A DNA stretch of 64,000 nucleotides from DTU089 sp964421815 (GTDB taxonomy: Bacteria > Bacillota > Clostridia > Oscillospirales > Acutalibacteraceae). Shown one piece after another: positions 8,123 to 15,659 of this stretch. The notes beneath the pieces are model-generated. The model ran no database searches. It saw only the letters and a list, made by a program, of their open reading frames with translations, and had not been told where the DNA came from. Location of the stretch: NCBI GenBank assembly GCA_964421815.1, contig CAYQYT010000004.1, positions 1-64,000 of the forward strand, given 5' to 3'. Numbering within the stretch: position 1 is the first letter of the stretch; every line of letters begins with the position of its first letter. The position numbers were made by a program, and so were the translations under genes.

Positions 8123-8590
8123 ATGTTTAAGTTCTTAACTAAAAACGACCAGATTGTCAAGGACGGTAAAAAGACAGAACAGTTGGCGGCAAGACAGACA
8201 AGTACCGAACTTGCAACATCAGTAGCATTTGTTACATTAGCCGAAAGCGGCTCGATTGACGATGTTACCGCTACCGAACATACTGACCTTTTCTCTCCGT
8301 GGGTAGAAAATATCGCATACAAGGTAGGCGACTTGAGGCAGTACGACAACAATCTTTATCGTTGCGTACAGGCTCATACTTCACAAGCCGATTGGACTCC
8401 AGATGTTTCTGCATCTCTTTGGAGTAAAGTGGGCGACCCCACAGAAGAATACCCCGAATGGTCGCAACCTATTGGCTCTCACGATGCTTACGCTATGGGA
8501 GATAAGGTATCTTATGACAATAAAAAGTGGGTATCTACCGTTGATGCTAATGTTTGGCAACCGGGGGTATATGGTTGGAATGAGGTGTAA
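8123..8590 (+). CDS. Phage protein with two CBM5/12-like carbohydrate-binding repeats
   Basis: A 155-residue protein. ATG 8123 is chosen because GGAGG lies seven bases upstream, inside the end of the RT gene. Residues about 55-105 ('SPWVENIAYKVGDLRQYDNN', 'CVQAHTSQADWTPD') and about 110-155 ('EYPEWSQPIGSHDAYAMGDK', 'WQPGVYGW') are two degenerate copies of the short aromatic CBM5/12 fold. This fold is common on siphophage tails and in XkdW-like and endolysin-adjacent proteins. It probably binds cell-wall or surface glycans as a tail decoration. The first copy is the better match and the second is shorter. There is no catalytic domain. Confidence 0.7.
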   Translation: MFKFLTKNDQIVKDGKKTEQLAARQTSTELATSVAFVTLAESGSIDDVTATEHTDLFSPWVENIAYKVGDLRQYDNNLYRCVQAHTSQADWTPDVSASLWSKVGDPTEEYPEWSQPIGSHDAYAMGDKVSYDNKKWVSTVDANVWQPGVYGWNEV

Positions 8591-8593
8591 GCG

Positions 8594-8878
8594 ATGTCCG
8601 AACTCACAACTATTGTTACCTTAATCGGTGAAATAGGTGTTTTAATTGGAGTTATTACACCTGTGATTATGAGTATGCGTAAGATTTCAAACGGAACTAA
8701 ATGTCAGCTTCGTAGCGAAATGCTCCGTATTTATTATCACAACCACGAGAAAGGTATAATTCGTCAGTACGAGTATGAAAACTTTGTAATGCTTTATGAA
8801 GCGTATAAAGCACTCAAAGGTAATTCTTTTATTGACAAGATATACGAAGAAGTTAAATCTTGGGAAATTGTTTCATAG
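8594..8878 (+). CDS. Small phage membrane protein next to the lysis cassette
   Basis: A 94-residue protein starting a few bases after the previous gene. Residues 5-27 ('TIVTLIGEIGVLIGVITPVI') are a single probable membrane helix. The rest is a basic/acidic soluble tail ('RSEMLRIYYHNHEKGIIRQY'). Proteins of this build are common just before endolysin genes in Clostridia prophages and are sometimes called holin-associated, but no function is established here. It could be a second holin, a holin regulator or a spanin-like accessory; only the membrane topology is supported by sequence. Confidence 0.55.
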   Translation: MSELTTIVTLIGEIGVLIGVITPVIMSMRKISNGTKCQLRSEMLRIYYHNHEKGIIRQYEYENFVMLYEAYKALKGNSFIDKIYEEVKSWEIVS

Positions 8879-8889
8879 GAGGTATTTTT

Positions 8890-9918
8890 ATGGTACTCAA
8901 ACAGTGTATTCTCACTCGTAACGATTGTTACACCAAAGGAACAAAAATGACAGGCGGTAAGCCGACAGGTATTGTAGTACACTCGACAGGTGCGAATAAT
9001 CCTAATTTAAAAAGATATGTTCAACCTTTGCCGACCGATAAGGACTACAATACCATAATGGCAGACCTCGGCGACAACGCTTACGATAACGATTGGAACA
9101 AAAGTTATAAAGCTGGTGAAACTAATCGTCAAGTATGCGTTCACGCTTTCATCGGTAAGAACGCTGCCGATAATATCGAAACATACCAAACCCTACCTTT
9201 CAACATTTGTTGTTGGGGTGTAGGCGGCGGTGCAAAAGGTAGTTATAATAATAACCCCCGAGCAAGAGTACAGTTTGAAATTTGCGAAGACGGTCTTACT
9301 GATAAAACATATTTCAATGCAGTATTCAAAGAAGCTATCGAATTTTGTGCTTATCTTTGTAAGGTTTACAATTTGCCTGTAAGTTCTATCAGTTCACACG
9401 CTGAAAGTTACAAAGCTGGTTATGGTAGTAATCACGGCGACTGCGACCATTGGCTTAAAAAGTTTGGTAAGGATATGGATTGGTTTAGAGCCGAAGTTAA
9501 AGCGTTGCTTACTGCTGAACAAACTAATACCGCAACTAATAAAAAACTTTACAGGGTACAGGTCGGTGCTTACGCAGTTAAGAAAAACGCTGACGGAATG
9601 GCTAACCGCCTCAAGAACGCTGGATTTAATACATATATGGTTAAGTCGGGTACTCTGTACAAAGTACAGGTCGGTGCTTATTCGGTAAAGGCAAATGCTA
9701 CAAATATGCTTAACACTCTTAAAAAAGCTGGTTTCAGTGGTTATGTAACAACTTCAACAGGTACGGCTGTTGCAATATCTTCTCTTAAATCGGTTGATGA
9801 AATTGCGAGAGAAGTTATTAACGGTAAGTGGGGTAACGGCTCTGCCAGAAAGAAGAAACTCACTGCCGCCGGTTATGACTATGCAACAATTCAAAAACGA
9901 GTTAATGAACTCTGTTAA
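8890..9918 (+). CDS. Endolysin: N-acetylmuramoyl-L-alanine amidase with two SPOR repeats and Cpl-7-like tail
   Basis: A 342-residue protein. ATG 8890 is chosen for the AGGAGG six bases upstream. Residues about 15-190 are an Amidase_2-type domain: 'GIVVHSTGA' holds the first zinc-ligand His, 'VHAFIG' follows, and 'GDCDHW' is the C-terminal ligand motif. Residues about 215-250 and 255-290 are tandem SPOR domains ('YRVQVGAYAVKKNADGMANR', 'YKVQVGAYSVKANATNM'), which bind denuded glycan. The last 45 residues ('SVDEIAREVINGKWGNG') look like a Cpl-7/CW_7 cell-wall-binding repeat. It cleaves host peptidoglycan at lysis. The holin gene follows. Confidence 0.9.
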   Translation: MVLKQCILTRNDCYTKGTKMTGGKPTGIVVHSTGANNPNLKRYVQPLPTDKDYNTIMADLGDNAYDNDWNKSYKAGETNRQVCVHAFIGKNAADNIETYQTLPFNICCWGVGGGAKGSYNNNPRARVQFEICEDGLTDKTYFNAVFKEAIEFCAYLCKVYNLPVSSISSHAESYKAGYGSNHGDCDHWLKKFGKDMDWFRAEVKALLTAEQTNTATNKKLYRVQVGAYAVKKNADGMANRLKNAGFNTYMVKSGTLYKVQVGAYSVKANATNMLNTLKKAGFSGYVTTSTGTAVAISSLKSVDEIAREVINGKWGNGSARKKKLTAAGYDYATIQKRVNELC

Positions 9919-9936
9919 TTTATTGGAGGTAAGATT

Positions 9937-10302
9937 ATGAATTTCAACGAAATTATTACAAACTTCATCAGCGAATATGGTACTACAATTCTGTATTCCG
10001 TTATCACTATCGTATTTACCTTTTTAGGTACTGTTTGTAAAAACCTTGCAAAGAAGTATCTCAACGATAAGACCAAACAGGCGGTGGCTAAAACTGTCGT
10101 ACAGGCAGTCGAGCAGATTTACAAGGATTTGCACGGCGAAGAAAAACTCAATACGGCTATCGACTCTGCAACCGAAATGTTAGCTGAAAAAGGAATTACA
10201 GTTACCGAACTTGAAATCCGTATGTTGATTGAGGCGGCAGTCGGTGAATTTAACGAAGCATTTAAGAAAACCTCTGCTACAACCGAAGAAATTACAGAAT
10301 GA
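9937..10302 (+). CDS. Phage holin, LLH-like
   Basis: A 121-residue protein with GGAGG upstream, right after the endolysin gene. Residues about 13-38 form one hydrophobic helix ('TTILYSVITIVFTFLGTVC'). A long amphipathic helical region follows ('AVAKTVVQAVEQIYKDLHGE') and then 'MLAEKGITVTELEIRMLIEAAV'. This is the pattern of LL-H family holins, with one transmembrane segment and the 'K...A...EKGI.....E...LIEAAV' C-terminal block. It would permeabilise the membrane to let the amidase reach the wall. It is the last phage gene before a strong terminator. Confidence 0.85.
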   Translation: MNFNEIITNFISEYGTTILYSVITIVFTFLGTVCKNLAKKYLNDKTKQAVAKTVVQAVEQIYKDLHGEEKLNTAIDSATEMLAEKGITVTELEIRMLIEAAVGEFNEAFKKTSATTEEITE

Positions 10303-10308
10303 ACAGAA

Positions 10309-10345
10309 AAATACCGAGTAGGACATTAAGTCCTACTCGGTATTT
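10309..10345 (+). terminator. Intrinsic terminator of the phage late operon
   Basis: AAATACCGAGTAGGAC pairs with GTCCTACTCGGTATTT around an ATTAA loop (16 bp), seven bases after the holin gene's stop. The arms supply A- and T-rich flanks, so it can act in both directions. It marks the end of phage transcription at the host boundary. Confidence 0.85.
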
Positions 10346-10380
10346 CTATTACAAGTCCAAAGCACTCTTTTATTATAAAA

Positions 10381-10420
10381 AAGTTCGAACTTGTCAGTTG
10401 TGGTCGGAGTGAGAAGATTC
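10381..10420. other. Probable prophage attachment region at tRNA-Pro 3' end
   Basis: The 3' end of tRNA-Pro (10401 onwards on the minus strand) faces the phage lysis genes across less than 100 bases, with no other gene between. Tyrosine integrases often use tRNA 3' ends. A palindrome AAGTTCGAACTT at 10381-10392 echoes the T-loop sequence and is followed by T's on the minus strand. The other att copy is outside the window, so core and exact borders are inferred. Confidence 0.4.
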
Positions 10421-10477
10421 GAACTTCCGGCCTCTTCGTCCCGAACGAAGCGCTCTACCAAACTGAGCCACACCCCG
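10401..10477 (-). tRNA. tRNA-Pro (anticodon CGG)
   Basis: Read on the minus strand the 77 bases fold into a full cloverleaf. The acceptor is CGGGGTG/CACTCCG with one G-U pair. The D stem is GCTC/GAGC, the anticodon stem CTTCG/CGAAG with loop TTCGGGA (anticodon CGG, Pro), and the T arm GGAAG-TTCGAAT-CTTCT. The discriminator A and CCA end are encoded. On the minus strand a weak palindrome and six T's (10376-10392) can end the transcript. Confidence 0.93.
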
Positions 10478-10520
10478 AAATATTTATTCTATTGTTATAT
10501 ATTCTTTTTTGACGAAAAAA

Positions 10521-10757
10521 TCTTCGTCCCGAAGGTCGCGCCCCATCAAACTGAGCCACACCCCGAAATTATATATTTAATTGTAAATTGGACGTTTTTT
10601 CTTGCGAAAAAATCTTCGTCCCGAAGGTCGCGCCCCATCAAACTGAGCCACACCCCGAAATTATATATTTAATTGTAAATTGGACGTTTTTTCTTGCGAA
10701 AAAATCTTCGTCCCGAAGGTCGCGCCCCACAAAACTGAGCCACATCCTGAAATTATG
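10521..10757 (-). repeat. Tandem array of three tRNA-Pro 5'-half copies
   Basis: Three direct copies with a 92-bp period begin at 10521, 10613 and 10705 (the last is cut short). The first 49 bases of each match 10433-10481, which is the anticodon-to-5'-end part of the adjacent tRNA-Pro, except in a 14-base middle block. The remainder copies the tRNA's upstream flank. On the minus strand each full copy reads TATAAT-like box, tRNA 5' acceptor strand, a D-arm that can still pair (GCTC/GGGC), then CTTCG-GGA-CGAAG and six T's. The 3' half of the tRNA is absent, so these are not functional tRNAs. Confidence 0.85.
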
Positions 10758-10957
10758 TTTCAAATTATATAGAGTGTTCTTAACGCGTTTCTGCTATGAA
10801 AAATCTTTGAGTAATCCGTCAAAACGCAAAAAGAATTATACATTATAGGAAGAATAAAATCAAGTCTTTTTTAAGATTTACATAATATATTTACTCAAAG
10901 TTAATCTCCAAAATATATTCATCCGTAAAATACAGTGTAATTTCAACACACGGAAAA
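10758..10957. other. AT-rich intergenic stretch, no feature seen
   Basis: Between the tRNA-half array and the acetyltransferase terminator there are about 200 AT-rich bases without a convincing frame, RNA or repeat. A promoter for the minus-strand tRNA array could lie here, but I could not assign one with confidence. Confidence 0.5.
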
Positions 10958-10997
10958 ACACCGACGGAGCGGTATTTTCGTTCCGTCGGTGTCCTTT
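10954..10997 (-). terminator. Intrinsic terminator of the GNAT gene
   Basis: ACACCGACGGA (10958-10968) pairs with TCCGTCGGTGT (10982-10992). On the minus strand the stem is followed by five T's (10954-10958 region), ten bases past the acetyltransferase stop. A T-run also exists on the plus strand, so it may work both ways. Confidence 0.85.
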
Positions 10998-11001
10998 TTG
11001 T

Positions 11002-11625
11002 TTAGTTGAACAACTGACCGGGCAGTTTCAGTTTTTCCTTGGGCGGAAATTTCTTATCAAATTCTTCCGCTTGTGCTTCATCCACGAAATAGCCTTTCGG
11101 TGTTTCATAAACTCCGCTGATTCCGTTTAGGAAGCCCTCTTTCAGTTCATTCAAAAGGAAATAGGGAACTGTTTCCTCGCGGGGTTCTGCATAGTAATGT
11201 ATATTCCTTGTGGATGCCACCACAAAGCCGCATTTGCCGTAGAAATCAATATTCCCCTCCATGCAAATTGCGCCGATGCCCATTTTGCGGGCCTCATTCA
11301 ATGCACACTCAAGGAGGATTTTGCCGTAGCCCTTACGCTTGAAATCCGGGTGAATACTGATTGGGCCGAAAGTCATTATGGGCAAAATACTGCCGTTGTC
11401 GGCTTTGATTTGCGCCCTCATAAACATTACGTGACCAATAAGTTTACCGTCCAATTCCATGACAAAATCAAGTTCCGGCACAAAAGCGGGGTCATCCCTT
11501 AAAACGTGGAGAACATAATGCTCCAAACAACCGGGCTTATACACATTCCAGAATGCTTCACGGGTTAAATTTTCAACTGCCTCATAGTCCTTTTCTGTTT
11601 CTAAACGAATTGTCAAATTTTTCAT
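11002..11625 (-). CDS. GNAT family N-acetyltransferase
   Basis: A 207-residue single-domain acetyltransferase. I choose ATG 11625 ('MKNLTIRLE') because GAAAGGAAC lies six bases before it; two in-frame ATGs farther upstream lack a ribosome site. The N-terminal 'IRLETEKDYEAVENLTREAF' is the usual GNAT opening. The acetyl-CoA loop is 'IHPDFKRKGYGKILLECAL' (pattern R/QxxGxG/A, here RKGYG, at about residue 110). 'DFYGKCGF' is the conserved late block with the catalytic-type Tyr. Close relatives are usually annotated as YhbS-like N-acetyltransferases with small-molecule or unknown substrates. It is a single gene with its own terminator, next to the prophage junction. Confidence 0.85.
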   Translation of the reverse strand: MKNLTIRLETEKDYEAVENLTREAFWNVYKPGCLEHYVLHVLRDDPAFVPELDFVMELDGKLIGHVMFMRAQIKADNGSILPIMTFGPISIHPDFKRKGYGKILLECALNEARKMGIGAICMEGNIDFYGKCGFVVASTRNIHYYAEPREETVPYFLLNELKEGFLNGISGVYETPKGYFVDEAQAEEFDKKFPPKEKLKLPGQLFN

Positions 11626-11932
11626 TTTTGTTCCTTTCATAACTGTTGACATCAATTACGAGAGGCGTGCGAGAATGTATTTGCAAACCTCCCGTTTACA
11701 GTACAATCTCCGAAAGTTTAGTTTTTTTCAAAAAGCATACTCCAATAATTTATTCAGACTTAAGTCCGTAATCTAATCTTACCACATACTAAATATATTA
11801 TCAATATAAAAATTCGACTTTTTTATTTATCTCGCCGAATCCCTTACAAAATTTTGTGAAATTTTTTACTTTAAAACCTAAAAATTTTACTATTTTCTTC
11901 CATTTCGCCCACAATAACCGCCCACATTGTTA

Positions 11933-11961
11933 TTGATTTACAATTTCAAACATATTATAAT
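11933..11961 (+). promoter_or_regulatory. Sigma-A promoter for the GH2 gene
   Basis: TTGATT (11933-11938), 17-base spacer, TATAAT (11956-11961), 47 bases before the glycosidase start. The remaining 300 bases between the two divergent genes (11626-11932) show nothing else I can support. Confidence 0.7.
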
Positions 11962-12008
11962 ATATTTGTTAAATGATTAACGAAGGTTTTAAGATTGGAG
12001 AGAATAAT

Positions 12009-14279
12009 ATGCGAACAATTAAGAACATTAACGAAAAATGGCTTTTCACCATGGATGAAAAGGCAGATACCCGAATTCTTCCCCCAAATGCACAGGAATT
12101 GAACCTCCCCCACACCTGGAACGGTGAGGACGGACAGGACGGCGGTAACGACTACAAGCGTCAAAAATGCTACTATTTCAAAGAAATCGGCGGTGACTGT
12201 CTTACAGGCGAAGAAAATTTCCTTGAATTTGATGCTGTAAATTCCTCCGCAGAGATTTTCTGGAACGGAAAATCAATTTCTGTTCACCACGGCGGTTATT
12301 CCCGATTCAGAGTAAAAATCCCCGAAAACGACATTAAAGAAGTTAACATTTTAACTGTTTGTGCGGACAACTCCCCCAACGAAACAGTTTACCCCCAGAA
12401 CGCAGACTTCACATTCTATGGCGGTATTTACAGAAGCGTAAAAATCATCAACGTACCCAAGGCACATTTTGACCTTGAATACTACGGTGCACCCGGTCTT
12501 ACCGTCACCCCCATTGTTAAGGGAGCCAATGCCGAAATCACTATTGAATCCTACCCCAAAAATTCGGATGGCGTGGTTATTACATATAAAATCCTTGACG
12601 GTGAACAGGTTGTTTCCGAAACACAGGTACAGCCCGACAACGCAAAAGCCCTTGTAACAATAGAGAATGTTCACCTTTGGAACGGCAGAAAGGACCCCCA
12701 CCTTTACACACTTGAAGCATCCATTGAAAAGGACGGAGAAGTTCTCGACACCCTTTCCACCCGTTTCGGTTGCCGTTCATTCAAAGTTGACCCCGAAAAA
12801 GGCTTCATTCTAAACGGGGAGGAATATGCCCTCCGCGGTGTTTCCCGTCATCAGGACTACCCCCACAAGGGTAACGCTCTCACTCCCGAGGACCACGCGA
12901 GAGATATTGAATTCATCTGTGAAATGGGCGCAAACACAATCCGCCTTGCCCACTATCAGCATGCACAGGAATTCTATGACCTCTGCGACGAAAAGGGTCT
13001 TGTAATCTGGGCGGAAATCCCCTATATTTCCCGCCACATGCACGGGGGCTATGACAACACAATCAGTCAGATGAAAGAACTTGTTTTGCAGAATTACAAT
13101 CACGCTTCCATCTGCTTCTGGGGACTTTCCAATGAAATCACCATTGCCGGTGCGGACGACCCCCACCTTATAAAGAATCACAAGGATCTTAACGATCTTG
13201 TTCACAAACTGGACTCCACACGTTTAACAACTCTCGCAGGTGTTACAATGTGTTCCACGGACAATGAGTATCTTCACATTCCCGATATTCTTTCCTACAA
13301 TCATTACTTCGGTTGGTACGGCGGCACAACGGATATGAACGGAAAATGGTTCGATGAATTCCACAAAAAGTACCCCAACAGGCCCATCGGTTTAAGTGAG
13401 TACGGCTGTGAAGCACTTAACTGGCACACCTCGGAGCCCACCCAGGGTGACTACACCGAGGAATACCAGGCATATTACCATGAGGAACTTATTAAACAGA
13501 TTGCAGTGCGTCCGTATATCTGGGCAACTCATGTTTGGAATATGTTTGACTTTGCCGCAGACGCCCGTGCCGAAGGCGGCGAAAACGGAATGAATCACAA
13601 GGGTCTCATGACCTTTGACCGTCAGTATAAAAAAGATTCTTTCTATGCCTACAAAGCATGGCTCAATCCCGAACCCATGGTACATATTTGCGGCAAGAGA
13701 TATATCGACAGAGTTGAGGACGTAACAAAAGTTACCGTTTATTCCAACTGTGACGAAGTTGAACTTTTCCGCAACGGTGAAAGTGTTGGCAAACAGAAAA
13801 AAGGCGACTTCCCCTTCTTCTATTTTGAGGTTAAAAATGAGGGAACATCCACTCTTGAGGCAAAAGCGGGTGATCTTTCGGACACCTCAACAATCAACAA
13901 GGTTGATACTCCCAACGAAGACTACATAATGAAAGAGGAAAATCAGGTTATCAACTGGTTTGAAATCAACACCCCCGTTGGCTACTATTCCATTAACGAT
14001 TCCATCGGTGATATTATGGCATCTCTTGGCGGTAAAATTGCCATGGTTAAAATCCTGTTGCTCTTGAAAAAGGTAATGTCCCAGGGCTCAAAGGACGGCA
14101 AAGCAGAGGTTATGGGCTTCAGTTTCGGAAAAATCAATATGAGTATGATTAAATCCATGTACGGTATGGTAAAGGCCTTTACAATCAAACGTGCCTTTAT
14201 GATGCTGGGCGGCAAATTCTCCAAGGAACAAATCCTTGAAGTAAACGCAATGCTCAACAAGGTTAAAAAGAAAAAATAA
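12009..14279 (+). CDS. Glycoside hydrolase family 2 (beta-galactosidase/beta-glucuronidase type)
   Basis: A 756-residue protein. ATG 12009 follows GGAGAG by six bases. The order is the GH2 sandwich domain (residues about 1-165), an Ig-like domain (165-265) and a TIM barrel (265-560). 'RGVSRHQDYPHKGNA' is the barrel-entry motif. The acid/base is Glu376 in 'GLSNEI' and the nucleophile is Glu464 in 'LSEYG'. 'WNMFDFAADAR' closes the barrel. No signal peptide is present, so it acts in the cytoplasm on imported glycosides. The last 110 residues (645-756) form an unusual Met/Lys-rich helical tail after the beta domain. Substrate choice (galactoside or glucuronide) cannot be settled by eye. Confidence 0.88.
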   Translation: MRTIKNINEKWLFTMDEKADTRILPPNAQELNLPHTWNGEDGQDGGNDYKRQKCYYFKEIGGDCLTGEENFLEFDAVNSSAEIFWNGKSISVHHGGYSRFRVKIPENDIKEVNILTVCADNSPNETVYPQNADFTFYGGIYRSVKIINVPKAHFDLEYYGAPGLTVTPIVKGANAEITIESYPKNSDGVVITYKILDGEQVVSETQVQPDNAKALVTIENVHLWNGRKDPHLYTLEASIEKDGEVLDTLSTRFGCRSFKVDPEKGFILNGEEYALRGVSRHQDYPHKGNALTPEDHARDIEFICEMGANTIRLAHYQHAQEFYDLCDEKGLVIWAEIPYISRHMHGGYDNTISQMKELVLQNYNHASICFWGLSNEITIAGADDPHLIKNHKDLNDLVHKLDSTRLTTLAGVTMCSTDNEYLHIPDILSYNHYFGWYGGTTDMNGKWFDEFHKKYPNRPIGLSEYGCEALNWHTSEPTQGDYTEEYQAYYHEELIKQIAVRPYIWATHVWNMFDFAADARAEGGENGMNHKGLMTFDRQYKKDSFYAYKAWLNPEPMVHICGKRYIDRVEDVTKVTVYSNCDEVELFRNGESVGKQKKGDFPFFYFEVKNEGTSTLEAKAGDLSDTSTINKVDTPNEDYIMKEENQVINWFEINTPVGYYSINDSIGDIMASLGGKIAMVKILLLLKKVMSQGSKDGKAEVMGFSFGKINMSMIKSMYGMVKAFTIKRAFMMLGGKFSKEQILEVNAMLNKVKKKK

Positions 14280-14315
14280 CAGAGGTTTTTAAAACTCCCT
14301 TCAGGATGTGGTTTT

Positions 14316-15419
14316 TTGGCAGAGATTATTGCAGCCGTAATGGCGGTATTTGCCGTGATCGGTGCAGTTGACAAAATAACGGGTAACCGACTCAAATTGG
14401 GGAACGAATTTGAAAAGGGCATAATGACTCTTGGTCCCCTTTCCCTTTCAATGTTGGGAATGATGACACTTGCTCCCGCCCTTGCGGATTTGCTCATCCC
14501 AATCATTACCCCCGTAGCTGAATTTATCGGATTTGACCCATCGGCTATTGCGGGAATTCTCATAGCCAACGATATGGGCGGTGCTTCCCTTGCGGATTCC
14601 GTGGCGAGCGATCCCCTTTTAGGCGCGTTCCACGGACTATGTGTTTCCGCAATGCTTGGGGCAACTGTATCTTTCACAATACCCTTTGCCCTTACCGCTA
14701 CAAAAGAGGAACATAGAAACGATGTTCTCTTGGGACTTCTCTGCGGTATTGTCACAATCCCCGTAGGTTGCTTTGTCTCGGGAATAATAATGGGAATCAC
14801 TCCTAAATCTCTTTTAATCAATCTCTCCCCCGCAATTCTTATATCCGCAGTAATTGTAACAGGACTTTTAAAACTCCCTGTAATCACGGTCAGAATATTC
14901 TCGGTTTTCGGAAAATTCATTTCTGCCCTCATTACCTGCGGACTTGCCCTGGGAATTTTCCAGGCCCTTACGGGGAAAACAATTCTCCGCAACACCGCGC
15001 CACTTTCCGAAAGTGCATTAACGGTTTTTACAATCTGTATTACCCTTGCGGGGACATTCCCCCTTATTGCCCTTATATCAAGGATTTTTAAAAAGCCCCT
15101 TTTGGCACTGGGCAAAAAGACCGGTCTTGACGAAACCGCTGTAATAGGTCTTGTTTCCACTCTTGCAAACTCCATTCCGACATTTGAAATGTCCCACAAA
15201 ATGAACCGCAACGGCAGGGTAATGAATTGTGCCTTTGCTGTTTCCGCTGCATTTGTTTTCGGCGACCACCTTGCGTTCACTCTTTCCTACAATCCGAAGT
15301 ACATCCTTCCCGTGATTGTGGGGAAACTTGCGGCAGGCGTAACCGCCTTGGGAATTTCGGCAATCTTTATAAAAAAGCAGGAATTAAACGGTGTTTCCCG
15401 CGGCAATGAAATTATATAA
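14316..15419 (+). CDS. eutH: EutH-like ethanolamine permease
   Basis: A 367-residue membrane protein with about ten hydrophobic helices. The TTG start at 14316 is supported by the fit of 'MAEIIAAVMAVFAVIGAVDK' to EutH N-termini. Characteristic EutH blocks are 'GNEFEKGIMTLGPLSLSMLG', 'AGILIANDMGGASLADSVA' and 'SIPTFEMSHKMN'. The family carries ethanolamine into the cell for the Eut pathway. No eutBC, eutD or shell genes are in the window, so this copy is an orphan and may serve another amine. It lies 36 bases after the GH2 gene and may share its transcript. A terminator follows. Confidence 0.88.
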   Translation: MAEIIAAVMAVFAVIGAVDKITGNRLKLGNEFEKGIMTLGPLSLSMLGMMTLAPALADLLIPIITPVAEFIGFDPSAIAGILIANDMGGASLADSVASDPLLGAFHGLCVSAMLGATVSFTIPFALTATKEEHRNDVLLGLLCGIVTIPVGCFVSGIIMGITPKSLLINLSPAILISAVIVTGLLKLPVITVRIFSVFGKFISALITCGLALGIFQALTGKTILRNTAPLSESALTVFTICITLAGTFPLIALISRIFKKPLLALGKKTGLDETAVIGLVSTLANSIPTFEMSHKMNRNGRVMNCAFAVSAAFVFGDHLAFTLSYNPKYILPVIVGKLAAGVTALGISAIFIKKQELNGVSRGNEII

Positions 15420-15431
15420 AATTAAACTAAC

Positions 15432-15479
15432 GGCAGTCCCGACCTCTCTATGTGGAGAGGGGGACCGCCTTGTTTTTTT
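15432..15479 (+). terminator. Intrinsic terminator after eutH
   Basis: A two-part hairpin (outer GGCAGTCCC/GGGACCGCC with an internal bulge, inner CCTCTC/GAGAGG) is followed by TTGTTTTTTT. It ends the GH2-eutH unit. The following 180 bases up to the next gene hold only a fragmentary frame on the minus strand that I do not support. Confidence 0.8.
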
Positions 15480-15659
15480 GTTGTTTGAATAAAATAATAC
15501 GCGGGAAAAAATAAAAGTATAACAGTAAACTCTGTCGGGCGGCGGAGAATGGAAGTTTCATTGTAATAAACCCACCGAAAAGAAAAAGGAGGTCATCTTC
15601 TGCAAAGAAAGATAACCCCCAAAATATATTATTCAACTTAATTGATGAGGTAAAACTCT

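Larger units (their letters stand above)
1..10400. mobile_element. Right end of a siphophage-type prophage
   Basis: Positions 2-10302 carry an uninterrupted plus-strand run of phage tail, DGR and lysis genes in canonical siphophage late order (tape measure, distal tail, hub, fibre, baseplate, receptor-binding, endolysin, holin). The run stops at a strong terminator and is followed at once by a host tRNA-Pro whose 3' end faces the phage genes. Lysis genes next to the attachment site at a tRNA 3' end is the usual layout of a Firmicutes prophage right end. Head, packaging, integrase and the left attachment site lie outside the window, so integrity cannot be judged. No late gene visible here is broken. 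Confidence 0.85.

Noticed and set aside
10521..10757. CRISPR-like array of direct repeats
   Set aside because: Only three copies of a 92-bp unit, no unique spacers and clear derivation from the neighbouring tRNA.
10391..10848. Two overlapping plus-strand reading frames of 86-93 codons
   Set aside because: They run antisense across the tRNA-Pro and its tandem half copies, so the frames come from the repeat and not from a gene.
11626..11932. Hidden small gene or RNA between the GNAT and GH2 genes
   Set aside because: Frames on both strands are short and lack ribosome sites; only the GH2 promoter could be supported.
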